Below, one piece after another: positions 1-7,656 of a stretch of 64,000 nucleotides of DNA; positions within the stretch are counted from its first letter, which is position 1, and each line of letters starts with the position of its first letter. Position numbers and translations under genes: made by a program. Under the pieces are notes generated by a model. That model did no database searches. It was given only the letters and a program-made list of their open reading frames with translations, and was not told the origin of the DNA. This DNA is from an uncultured Atopobium sp. (GTDB taxonomy: Bacteria > Actinomycetota > Coriobacteriia > Coriobacteriales > Atopobiaceae): the NCBI GenBank assembly GCA_938036925.1, contig CALHVU010000034.1, positions 19,516 through 83,515 on the forward strand. The letters are read 5' to 3'.

Positions 1-1293
1 AGTCTTAGGCTTTTCCGGAGTCTGTGGTTGAGGCTCAGGAGTTGGCTCAGGCTGAGGTTCTGGCTGAGGTTCTGGCTGAGGTTCTGGCTGTGGCTCTGGA
101 GCAGGTGGCTCTGGCCTACGATTTACAAAAGTAACCGTGGTTGTTTCGTTAGAGCCAGTAATCTCACCAACCTGAGGATTAGGGTCATCGATAGTGTAGC
201 CATCAAGAGTGGTCAGCTGAGTAATAGTAGATTCTCTCTCAACAAGATAATCCGGAATAATTACGGTGCCATCAGGCCCAGTTGTGAGCAGATAATTGTC
301 ATCAGAATCCCTATTCAACTCACCTGTCTGAGTATAAGGGACACCGGGAGCTGACGGGTCCTGAGTCATAGCACGAGGAGCGCTAGAACCAGTTAAATAG
401 GCTGGATCAGGTGTATTAAATCCACCCATAGAAGGAGGACATGCTGGTGATGGAATTCCAGGAGTTATTTCATAAGCAGGAGTTGCCTTTAAAGTTGCGC
501 CAGCAATAGGGTTTCCGTATTGGTCAACAACTCTTACAACAATATTACCAATTCTAGTTGGGAGTTTAATTGTTGCGCGAGTTGTTTGCTCGAAGAGACG
601 AGTATCTGAATCATAAGGGAACGTTACAGCATGTAGAGGAACCATGCCATTATTGCTGGTTGGAGAACATGCAAAGACCGAATCAACCATTACAGCATCG
701 GTATTATATGCATAACGAGTGGGATAATTTTTTGGAATAAGCGTATAGCTTCCTGTTACTGGTACGGTGACGCTTTGTCCACCTGGAACATTTGAGGCAA
801 TTCTATTTCCAAATTCATCTTCAATGTCAAATTGAATATCAGTAATAGCATTTGAATCCCAAATACTACCTGATATCTTCTTCTCGGCACCAACATAAAG
901 CTGGCCCATAATATGGACATTTTCAAAGTTAATGGTCTGAGGATCGCCATTACTACCAGCAGGAGCGGAGAAAGTCACGTTTTTAGCTGTGTGATCAATA
1001 ACATATCCAGCTTTAAACGTTGTCTGCTCAACCTTATAACTTCCGTTAGCAAGGCTAGTCTGAGCTCTACCGTTTTGGTTAGTAATCATAGTTGCAGCGT
1101 TGGTACCGGTAACTGTATTAGTCACGGTAATTGTTACGCCATCAACAGGTTTACCATAATAGTCATCAGTAACATTAACCGTGAGCTGATTTTGAACTGC
1201 TGCTTCTGCAAGCGCAAACTTTGGAACTCCAATGACAATTACGCAGCATAGTGCAACTAAAATCGACGCTATTACATACTTGAACTTTTTCAC
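1..1293 (-). CDS. Secreted proline-rich surface protein, N-terminal part (runs off left edge)
   Basis: The bottom strand is open without a stop from a GTG at 1293 to the first base, giving 431 codons; the 3' end lies outside the window. GGAAGG sits about eight bases before the GTG. The first 25 or so residues form a signal peptide (lysines, a hydrophobic core, then ALAEA). The body contains short beta-rich segments such as GKPVDGVTITV, YGNPIAGATLKA and TGPDGTVIIPDYLV, which resemble Cna-B/SpaA-type repeats that adapt 'variable plus nutrient' folds on Gram-positive adhesins. The visible end is a PEPQPEP repeat typical of a wall-spanning region, so an LPXTG or similar anchor is expected beyond the edge. 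Cell-surface adhesin or pilin-like role is inferred from architecture only. Confidence 0.8.
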   Translation of the reverse strand, partial: MKKFKYVIASILVALCCVIVIGVPKFALAEAAVQNQLTVNVTDDYYGKPVDGVTITVTNTVTGTNAATMITNQNGRAQTSLANGSYKVEQTTFKAGYVIDHTAKNVTFSAPAGSNGDPQTINFENVHIMGQLYVGAEKKISGSIWDSNAITDIQFDIEDEFGNRIASNVPGGQSVTVPVTGSYTLIPKNYPTRYAYNTDAVMVDSVFACSPTSNNGMVPLHAVTFPYDSDTRLFEQTTRATIKLPTRIGNIVVRVVDQYGNPIAGATLKATPAYEITPGIPSPACPPSMGGFNTPDPAYLTGSSAPRAMTQDPSAPGVPYTQTGELNRDSDDNYLLTTGPDGTVIIPDYLVERESTITQLTTLDGYTIDDPNPQVGEITGSNETTTVTFVNRRPEPPAPEPQPEPQPEPQPEPQPEPTPEPQPQTPEKPKT

Positions 1294-1461
1294 TTCAAAC
1301 CTTCCAAATCCATAAAGGATTACAAATATCTAAATCAAATGATAAAAGAAAATATCATTAAAATGAATATAAACTGCATTCTAAATTGCAATTTATTAAA
1401 TTTTCATATCATCAACAATAAGAATCACCTATAAATAGCTATTCCCTATCCATCCACACAC

Positions 1462-1503
1462 AAAAAAGCGAGAAGGCTCTTCTACTTGAAAGATCTTCTC
1501 GCC
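1462..1503 (-). terminator. Intrinsic terminator after the VOC gene, built on the GGCGAGAA word
   Basis: On the bottom strand GCGAGAAG pairs with CTTCTCGC across a 19-base loop and is followed by six T. The upstream arm is part of a complete GGCGAGAA copy (1496-1503), and the other arm is an imperfect copy. Confidence 0.75.
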
Positions 1504-1535
1504 AAATAATCGTAAATCAATTTAATGAAGTTGGC

Positions 1536-1928
1536 TTATTTATCCATGGTGAGATGAATAGCAAAGCCAGCAATCTCGTCTTTGAAATAGACCAAAAACG
1601 TACTGCCATCTGAATTAAGCCTTCTAGATGACTCATCGATTTCAAAGCCACGACCTGCAAAGTACTTCTCGGCAGCAGGAATATTGTTAACATGGAAGCC
1701 AATATGACCCTTTGTGCCTCGGCCATTTTGTTTCATGACCTCTACCAGGGTCCCTGCAAAAAATGAGGGTGGCTGCTCAATAGTTGGAAGTCCCATAAGA
1801 GCGGTAAACAGGTTGGCAATCTTTTCTGCCTCGTCCGCATTGCTTGCGTTAATGCCAACGTGAGCAACATACATATCAAACTGCTCGACTGGATTAAGAG
1901 TGCTGGAATTGTTAGTTGAATCTGTCAT
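1536..1928 (-). CDS. VOC (glyoxalase-fold) domain protein resembling the C-terminal domain of some KDPG aldolases
   Basis: A 130-residue single-domain protein. The segments HVGINASNADEAEKIANLF, VEVMK, GHIGFHVNNI and DEIAGFAIHL follow the beta-alpha-beta-beta-beta pattern of the vicinal oxygen chelate superfamily. From memory, a very similar domain (HVGIN...EEA..., VEVMK, KDEIAGFAVHL) is fused to the C terminus of long KHG/KDPG aldolases in Firmicutes. Here it stands alone, while the aldolase at 57158-57784 lacks it. GGGGAG lies six bases before the ATG. It has its own terminator downstream, so it is probably monocistronic. The substrate is unknown; sugar-acid metabolism is an inference. Confidence 0.75.
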   Translation of the reverse strand: MTDSTNNSSTLNPVEQFDMYVAHVGINASNADEAEKIANLFTALMGLPTIEQPPSFFAGTLVEVMKQNGRGTKGHIGFHVNNIPAAEKYFAGRGFEIDESSRRLNSDGSTFLVYFKDEIAGFAIHLTMDK

Positions 1929-2023
1929 ACATCTCCCCTTTCCTAGAGCTCAAGTATATAAGGGAAGCTCTAATATGTGTGCTTGGCAATAAATATTAGT
2001 CATTACTGTAACTAAGTACTAAC

Positions 2024-2050
2024 AAAAAAAGGCCCAGTTACCTAGGCCTT
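2024..2050 (-). terminator. Terminator after tRNA-Val
   Basis: Bottom strand AGGCC (2045-2049) pairs with GGCCT (2030-2034) and is followed by seven T. It lies 11 bases past the tRNA 3' end. Confidence 0.7.
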
Positions 2051-2060
2051 TAAATTTCTA

Positions 2061-2135
2061 TGGTGGGCGATGCTGGATTTGAACCAGCGACCCCTTCCGT
2101 GTGAAGGAAGTGCTCTACCCCTGAGCCAATCGCCC
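2061..2135 (-). tRNA. tRNA-Val (anticodon CAC)
   Basis: A 75-base cloverleaf including an encoded CCA end. The acceptor arms GGGCGAT and ATCGCCC match. The anticodon arm is CTTCC-TTCACAC-GGAAG, giving CAC, which reads GUG. The T arm contains GGTTCAAATCC. Confidence 0.93.
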
Positions 2136-2166
2136 GAACGACTTGCAATAATAACAAACAATGACG

Positions 2167-2574
2167 CTAATTTCTAGCTTTTGACTTTTTTGAAGGTGAA
2201 TACGTAGACACAGCTTTATTCATCTGAACAAGAATAATTCCCAGGAAGATAAGCTGAAGAATCATTGGCGTAATTACCATAGGCTGAGATGAAAGCTGCG
2301 ATACAAAAACCCATTCAATGGTAAAGAGAATAAGCTCAATACCAGCAACAAGACGGACAATGCCGTGGGTTTTCTCAAAGTCTTTAGCCAAGCTGATGCA
2401 TTTCTGCAGAATATAGCAGCAATAAACTGCCATTAAGCTGCACAGCAGAAGCACAATCATGCTTGAAGAGAAACGACCATAGCCAACTGAGAAGGCAAAG
2501 ATGACAATTCCGGCAACGCCCAGCGCACCAAGCATAGAGGAAAGCGCCATCATCAACTTAGTTCCACGATCCAT
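2167..2574 (-). CDS. Small integral membrane protein of unknown function
   Basis: About 135 residues with four hydrophobic segments (near residues 9-28, 36-56, 72-92 and 98-118) and a basic tail ending KKSKARN. I do not recognise a family. The ATG at 2574 (MDRGTK) is preferred over an in-frame TTG five codons upstream because a G-rich stretch precedes the ATG, but neither site is strong. The next gene upstream, at 2656-3033, is another four-segment membrane protein of similar size, so the two may work together. That is suggested only by adjacency. Confidence 0.6.
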   Translation of the reverse strand: MDRGTKLMMALSSMLGALGVAGIVIFAFSVGYGRFSSSMIVLLLCSLMAVYCCYILQKCISLAKDFEKTHGIVRLVAGIELILFTIEWVFVSQLSSQPMVITPMILQLIFLGIILVQMNKAVSTYSPSKKSKARN

Positions 2575-2655
2575 ACAAACCCCCAACAAGTCAGTTCACA
2601 AAGAAAAACGTACACAAGAGGAGCTAGAACAATAAAACGACGTCAACAAAATAAT

Positions 2656-3033
2656 TTACTTGGCCTCAAGAGACTTTTTAACTTTATGAGATCCTCGGGC
2701 AATAGCGCTGGCCATTGCCAAAAGTGCAAATAGCTCAATAAACTGCAAGGTAACAGATGGTTTAAGCACCAACTGTCCAACAACAATAGCAGCTAATACA
2801 ACGCATGATCCAAAAATCATTGGATAGGCAGCAACAGCTCTATTAGGTACATTAGCCTCTCTAGCTGCATAACCACCAGTTAGAAGCGAGATCATACTTG
2901 CAAGCAAAAGAAGAGCGGAATCAATTGATGGACCAGCACCAATTACAAGAACCGCAACATTAACAAGACCTAAAAGTCCGCCAATCAAAAGCGCCAGACT
3001 AAAGAGCTTCATTTTGCGAGTCTCAGGAGTCAT
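2656..3033 (-). CDS. Small integral membrane protein of unknown function
   Basis: About 125 residues with four predicted membrane segments and a basic C terminus (RGSHKVKKSLEAK). The start MTPETRK at 3033 follows AGGGG closely; an in-frame alternative six codons upstream has no ribosome binding site. There is no recognisable motif. It probably forms a pair with the following membrane protein at 2167-2574, transcribed in the same direction 81 bases downstream. Confidence 0.6.
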   Translation of the reverse strand: MTPETRKMKLFSLALLIGGLLGLVNVAVLVIGAGPSIDSALLLLASMISLLTGGYAAREANVPNRAVAAYPMIFGSCVVLAAIVVGQLVLKPSVTLQFIELFALLAMASAIARGSHKVKKSLEAK

Positions 3034-3132
3034 ATATCCCCTATCTATCAAATATCACTTTGGCTATTGTACCCGTCTTTTATATAAATTAAGTAATCGA
3101 ATCATTAAACGGTAGAGTGTTTCGGTAAAAGA

Positions 3133-3165
3133 AATGGCGAGAAAACCAAAGGGGTTTCTCGCCAC
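3133..3165 (-). terminator. Terminator formed by an inverted pair of complete GGCGAGAA words
   Basis: Bottom strand GGCGAGAAACC pairs with GGTTTTCTCGCC (full words at 3156-3163 and 3136-3143), followed by a T-rich tract. It lies just past the tRNA at 3175-3250. The arrangement is the same as paired uptake sequences acting as terminators in Neisseria and Haemophilus. Confidence 0.7.
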
Positions 3166-3174
3166 ATGTGTGTT

Positions 3175-3250
3175 TGGTGGGCCCAGAGGGATTTGAACCC
3201 CCAACCCAGGGATTATGAGTCCCCTGCGCTAACCGTTGCGCCATGAGCCC
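3175..3250 (-). tRNA. tRNA with anticodon CAT (Met elongator or Ile2)
   Basis: A 76-base cloverleaf with encoded CCA. The acceptor begins GGGCTCA and the anticodon loop is CTCATAA, so the anticodon is CAU. Whether C34 is converted to lysidine (Ile2, AUA) or stays as Met cannot be decided from the gene alone. GGGCTCATGGCGCAA at the 5' end is not initiator-like, since the first base pair is a matched G-C. Confidence 0.88.
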
Positions 3251-3255
3251 GTAAG

Positions 3256-3281
3256 AAAAAAGCGGCGACTGATGCCGCCGC
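3256..3281 (-). terminator. Terminator between two tRNA genes
   Basis: Bottom strand GCGGCG-GCATCAGT-CGCCGC is followed by six T. It lies between tRNA-Ala and the CAU tRNA, so the two may be separate transcripts. Confidence 0.6.
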
Positions 3282-3290
3282 CAGAATGCG

Positions 3291-3366
3291 TGGTGGAGAA
3301 TAGGGGGATCGAACCCCTGACCTCATGACTGCCAGTCATGCGCTCTCCCAGCTGAGCTAATTCCCC
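3291..3366 (-). tRNA. tRNA-Ala (anticodon GGC)
   Basis: A 76-base cloverleaf with encoded CCA. The anticodon arm is CATGA-CTGGCAG-TCATG, giving GGC, which reads GCC. The D arm is AGCTCAGCTGGGAGAGC and the T arm contains GGTTCGATCCCC. Confidence 0.93.
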
Positions 3367-3440
3367 GAACGTGGTGCGGAAAATACTATAGCAAACCAAA
3401 GCTCTGTTTTTATCGACAATTTTCTAATTGGTTGTATATT

Positions 3441-5156
3441 TTAAAGCTCGCGCTCTGGAAGAATCTTCTCTGCCAACCAAGAGGCAACCTCATCAAGGGC
3501 AACCTCAAAGCGCTCGCCGGTAGCACGCTCTTTGACTTCTGCGATGCCGTTTGCAACGCCCTTCTTGCCCACAATAACCTGCCATGGGAAACCGATAAGA
3601 TCTGCATCTGCAAACTTAACGCCAGGACGCTCTGCACGATCATCAACAACAGTCTCAAGACCAGCAGCAACGCAAGCGTCAGCTACAGCACCTGCTGCGT
3701 CCCAAATCTCTGGGTCTTTGTCAGAAAGGCAAAGAACAGAAACCTCATAAGGAGCAACAGAGACTGGCCACTTGATGCCCTTCTCGTCATTGTATTGCTC
3801 AACAACAGCAGCAAGCAGCCTGGAAACACCAATGCCATAGCAGCCCATAACCAGAGGCTTATCCTCGCCGTTTTCATCGGTGAAGGTGGCGTTAAGAGCC
3901 GAAGAGTACTTGGTGCCAAGCTGGAAGACCTGGCCAACCTCAATACCGCGAGCAGCATGTAGAGGAAGACCACACTCAGGACAAATATCGCCCTCCTGAG
4001 AAGTGACAAGGTCTTTCCACTCGTTAATCTCAAAGTCACGACCAAGCTCAACGTGATCAAGGTGATAGTCTGCCTTGTTAGCACCGCAGAGCCACCACTG
4101 AGTATCCTCAAGAGAGAGATCTCCAATAACGCGAATGCCCTCAGGCAGACCAACAGGTCCAATGAAGCCCTTGATGAGGCCATACTCTTCAAGCTCTTCA
4201 TCGGTCATCATGTGATAGTCACCAAAGACGTGCTCAGCTTTAACCTCATTAAGCTCATGAGTACCTGGAACAAAGCACACAACTGGCTTACCGTTTCCGT
4301 CAACAAGTGCAAGAGCCTTGCGAGTTGCTGCTGGTGAAACGTGAAGGAACTCAGCAACATCATCAATGGAGCCAATGCCAGGAGTGTGAATCTCACACAT
4401 CTTGCCAGACTCACGCTCTTCTACGTTGATCTTTGCTGCAGCTGCCTCAGTATCTGCAGCATAGCCGCAATCGCAGTAGACCAGGCTTGCTTCGCCAGCG
4501 TCTGCCAGCGCCATAAACTCAACAGAGGTGTCTCCACCAATCTGACCAGAGTCTGCAACTACCTGCAGAGCCTTAAGACGAGTGCGGTCACAAACGTTCT
4601 GGTAAGCAACCTTCTCCTGGTCATAGCACTCTTGCAGCGACTCTTGATTTGCCGAGAAGGAATATCCGTCTTTCATAATGAACTCACGGCCGCGCATAAG
4701 ACCAAAACGTGGACGACGCTCGTCACGGAACTTATCCTGAATCTGATAGAGCGTTACAGGAAGCTGCTTATAGCTCTTGAGCTCATTTCTAATAAGGTCT
4801 GTGAAGGTTTCCTCGTGAGTTGGGCCAAGAGCAAACTGACGATCATGGCGGTCATGCATACGCATGAGCTCATCACCATAGACATCCCAACGACCAGACT
4901 CTTCCCAGAGCTCAGCGGGGGTCATAATAGGAACAAGAATCTCCTGAGCACCAATACCGTCCATCTCATCCCGGATGATAGCCTCAATCTTTAAAAGAGA
5001 GCGCCAAGCAAGTGGCAGATAAGAGTAAAGACCTGCAGCGGTCTTTCTAATCATGCCAGCACGAAGGAGCAGGCGGTGACTTGCAAGTACAGCCTCAGCT
5101 GGGTCTTCTTTGAGTGTTGGTGCATACAAAGAAGACATGCGCATCCAGTGCTTCAA
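3441..5156 (-). CDS. proS: Prolyl-tRNA synthetase (bacterial type with editing domain)
   Basis: Charges tRNA-Pro with proline in the cytoplasm. At 571 residues it has the length of the bacterial class with an inserted editing (INS/YbaK-like) domain, which covers roughly residues 230-390 here. Class II motifs are visible: motif 1 near GAQEILVPIMTPAELW, motif 2 FRDERRPRFGLMRGREFIMKDGYSF, and motif 3 GCYGIGVSRLLAA. The TTG at 5156 is taken as start because GAAAGGAAA lies five bases upstream; an ATG five codons in is the alternative. It is the last gene of the pyrH-to-proS run and lies 40 bases after ispG. Confidence 0.95.
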   Translation of the reverse strand: MKHWMRMSSLYAPTLKEDPAEAVLASHRLLLRAGMIRKTAAGLYSYLPLAWRSLLKIEAIIRDEMDGIGAQEILVPIMTPAELWEESGRWDVYGDELMRMHDRHDRQFALGPTHEETFTDLIRNELKSYKQLPVTLYQIQDKFRDERRPRFGLMRGREFIMKDGYSFSANQESLQECYDQEKVAYQNVCDRTRLKALQVVADSGQIGGDTSVEFMALADAGEASLVYCDCGYAADTEAAAAKINVEERESGKMCEIHTPGIGSIDDVAEFLHVSPAATRKALALVDGNGKPVVCFVPGTHELNEVKAEHVFGDYHMMTDEELEEYGLIKGFIGPVGLPEGIRVIGDLSLEDTQWWLCGANKADYHLDHVELGRDFEINEWKDLVTSQEGDICPECGLPLHAARGIEVGQVFQLGTKYSSALNATFTDENGEDKPLVMGCYGIGVSRLLAAVVEQYNDEKGIKWPVSVAPYEVSVLCLSDKDPEIWDAAGAVADACVAAGLETVVDDRAERPGVKFADADLIGFPWQVIVGKKGVANGIAEVKERATGERFEVALDEVASWLAEKILPEREL

Positions 5157-5196
5157 GGTAGTTTCCTTTCAATATGAAGTAATACGTATAGTTTAC

Positions 5197-6270
5197 TTAT
5201 TTTTTGCCAAAACGATTCTCAATTTCGGCGAATAACTCATCAACAATCTTATCTTCAGGAACTTTTCTAATAGGATTGCCGTTTTCAAACAACACTGCTT
5301 GACCTTTGCCACAGGCTACACCAAGGTCAACGCCCCTAGCCTCACCAGGACCGTTAACAACACATCCCATGACTGCTACAGAAATTGGAGCACGAACGCC
5401 ATCCAGGCGTTTGGTAACTTCTTCTGCAATAGGAATCATGTCAACGCCACACCTGCCACAGGTGGGGCAACTCACCAGCTCTGGTTTAATGCGACGCATA
5501 CCAAGAGCTGCAAGAAGTTCCCATGCTACGTGCACTTCTTCTACGGGATCGGCCGTCAGAGAAAGACGCATGGTATCGCCAATACCGCTCTCAAGTAAAA
5601 TGCCCACCGCAGCAGAATTCTTTACCGTTCCCTGCCTTAACGCGCCGGCTTCTGTAACGCCTACATGCAGAGGAATCTGTGGAAGCTCCTTGGAGAGCGC
5701 TCGATATACCGCAAGCGTAGTGGGAACATCGTGAGCTTTTGCAGACAAGACAATGTCGTCAAAACCGCGAGAAGAAAAGTGCTCAACAAAAGACTTTGAC
5801 GATGCCACGAGTTTCTCGACAAGGGTCATATCTTGTCTTGTATCAAATTCTTTAGCAAGAGAGCCTGCGTTAACGCCAATTCTAATGGGAATATGAGCCT
5901 CTTTAGCTGCCTCAATAACAGCATCAACGCGCTCCATAGAGCCAATGTTTCCTGGGTTAATACGGAGCGCTGCCGCACCTCGCTTTGCGGCTTCAAGCGC
6001 CAGCTTATAGTCAAAGTGAATATCGGCAACAACAGGAAGTGGCGAGTATTTGCAAATCTCTTCAAAGCCATCGAGGGCCTTTGCGTCTGGAATTGCCACA
6101 CGGATAATCTCGCACCCTGCCTCGGCAAGTCCCTTGATCTGAAGGAGCGTTGCATCTGGATCATCTGTTTTAGTGGTGCACATAGACTGAACGGAAACGG
6201 GAGCGCCGCCGCCAACCTGGACAGATCCAACCATGACGGGATGAGTTTTTGTGCGAGCAATCTCAGACAT
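5197..6270 (-). CDS. ispG: 4-hydroxy-3-methylbut-2-enyl diphosphate synthase
   Basis: Converts methylerythritol cyclodiphosphate to HMBPP in the MEP isoprenoid pathway, using a [4Fe-4S] cluster. At 357 residues it is the short bacterial form. The cluster cysteines are in SCPTCGRCG and the later MGCVVNGPGEA motif; the N-terminal TIM-barrel part contains VQSMCTTKTDD and ADIHFDYKLALEA. It lies nine bases after rseP and two genes after dxr, which catalyses an earlier step in the same pathway. Confidence 0.95.
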   Translation of the reverse strand: MSEIARTKTHPVMVGSVQVGGGAPVSVQSMCTTKTDDPDATLLQIKGLAEAGCEIIRVAIPDAKALDGFEEICKYSPLPVVADIHFDYKLALEAAKRGAAALRINPGNIGSMERVDAVIEAAKEAHIPIRIGVNAGSLAKEFDTRQDMTLVEKLVASSKSFVEHFSSRGFDDIVLSAKAHDVPTTLAVYRALSKELPQIPLHVGVTEAGALRQGTVKNSAAVGILLESGIGDTMRLSLTADPVEEVHVAWELLAALGMRRIKPELVSCPTCGRCGVDMIPIAEEVTKRLDGVRAPISVAVMGCVVNGPGEARGVDLGVACGKGQAVLFENGNPIRKVPEDKIVDELFAEIENRFGKK

Positions 6271-6278
6271 AAAATCAG

Positions 6279-7649
6279 CTACCTAAAAAGTAAATGAAGA
6301 ATATCGTTTCTCAGTGCAACAACAAAGACAAACAGGAAAAATGCCAGTCCGATGTACGACAAAATGTTTTGAACCTTGATAGACAGAGGCTTTCTAATAA
6401 TCACCTGAATTACCTCAATCAGAATCTTTCCACCGTCAAGAGGTGGAATAGGTAAAAGATTCATGAATCCAAGTGACATGGAAATAGCTGCTACCAGCAT
6501 AATAAGGGTCGAGAAACCCTCTGCAGCAGCTTCTGATGCCATTACAGAAATGCCTACAACAGAAGATGACTGATTGAGAACTTCCATGGTCTGCGTTGGG
6601 ATGAGCAGTCTGAGCGCAAACTGACCAACCTGCGCGGCATACGATACAGCTGCAGCTGATGCGTCAATAAACGAGAAGTGATAGGTGGTCATGACAGGTG
6701 TCACGCCGATAATTTTATCGTCAGGACGCAAAACCGGTTTAATGGTAGTTTCAAGTTGAATGCCATTGCGCTCATACGTGACAGGGATATCCTTGCCACC
6801 GGCAGACATTGCATCTTTGATAGCAGCAGTAAGGTCTTCCCAGGTATGTACCTCTACCTTGTTAAAGGTAAGAATGGTGTCTCCGGGAGTAAGGCCTGAA
6901 ATAGCAGCAAGAGATCCAGATTCAACGGATCCAAGCTGTGCTTTGTTTTGAGCCGCAGGAATGCCAACAAACATCAAAGAGCCAACCACCAACACAAAGG
7001 CCAGCGCAATGTTGACCAAAGGTCCTCCCAAAATCATGAGCAGGCGCTTAGGAACATTTACACCAACATACGTATGAGCCTTTTCTTGAGCAAAGAAATC
7101 CTCAGCGGACATCTGTGGAACACGAGGCTCCCCTGCTGCTGTAGAGCCTTCAAGCTCAAAGTTGTGACCGCGATCATACTCACAGCGAAGCTCAGCATCT
7201 CTCGCAAGCGTCTGAAACGTGGTGTGCGCTAGCTCATCTGACTCTGACTCTTTGACAAGCTCAATAGAACCCCAGTCTGCGAGGGTGTACAGCAGATTGT
7301 AGGCGCGCTCATCCTCACAGTTAAGTTTTGCTGCAAGAACGCCAACCTCAAGTGAACCCGCTTCTTGAACGCTCATCAGAGCTTGTGGAAGCAACTCATC
7401 GAGCTCGCCTTCCATACCGCAGATGCGCGTATAGCCACCAAAAAGAAGTGGAGTCACGCCAACCTCAGTACCATATTTTTTGCTCTTATGAGAAAGCTTG
7501 TACTTGAACGGCATGCCCAAGAAAAACTCAGTTACACGGACGCCACACAGGCGAGCCATACCGTAATGACCAGCCTCGTGAACAAATACAAGGAGTGAGA
7601 GGACCAAGAGTCCCCAAAAAATTGGTGAAAGAATAGCTATCAAATTCAC
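6279..7649 (-). CDS. rseP: RIP metalloprotease, RseP/site-2-protease family
   Basis: An intramembrane zinc protease that cleaves membrane-anchored regulators or signal-peptide remnants. The zinc motif HEAGH is in the first membrane segment, a PDZ domain follows (GSVESGSLAAISGLTPGDTI), and NLLPIPPLDGG lies in the C-terminal membrane core. I chose the GTG at 7649 because GATAGGA lies six bases upstream; the longer TTG start at 7667 would overlap dxr. Between the first and second membrane segments there is an insertion of about 120 residues, charged and helix-like, larger than in E. coli RseP. Its place between dxr and ispG is common in actinobacteria. Confidence 0.92.
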   Translation of the reverse strand: MNLIAILSPIFWGLLVLSLLVFVHEAGHYGMARLCGVRVTEFFLGMPFKYKLSHKSKKYGTEVGVTPLLFGGYTRICGMEGELDELLPQALMSVQEAGSLEVGVLAAKLNCEDERAYNLLYTLADWGSIELVKESESDELAHTTFQTLARDAELRCEYDRGHNFELEGSTAAGEPRVPQMSAEDFFAQEKAHTYVGVNVPKRLLMILGGPLVNIALAFVLVVGSLMFVGIPAAQNKAQLGSVESGSLAAISGLTPGDTILTFNKVEVHTWEDLTAAIKDAMSAGGKDIPVTYERNGIQLETTIKPVLRPDDKIIGVTPVMTTYHFSFIDASAAAVSYAAQVGQFALRLLIPTQTMEVLNQSSSVVGISVMASEAAAEGFSTLIMLVAAISMSLGFMNLLPIPPLDGGKILIEVIQVIIRKPLSIKVQNILSYIGLAFFLFVFVVALRNDILHLLFR

Positions 7650-7656
7650 AAAATTC

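Noticed and set aside
30..110. Short tandem repeat that could suggest CRISPR
   Set aside because: Repeats of a few codons without spacers, coding for PEPQPEP. No CRISPR array or cas gene is present.
28..354. Top-strand open frame rich in Trp, Leu and Arg
   Set aside because: It is the antisense of the PEPQPEP repeats of the surface protein.
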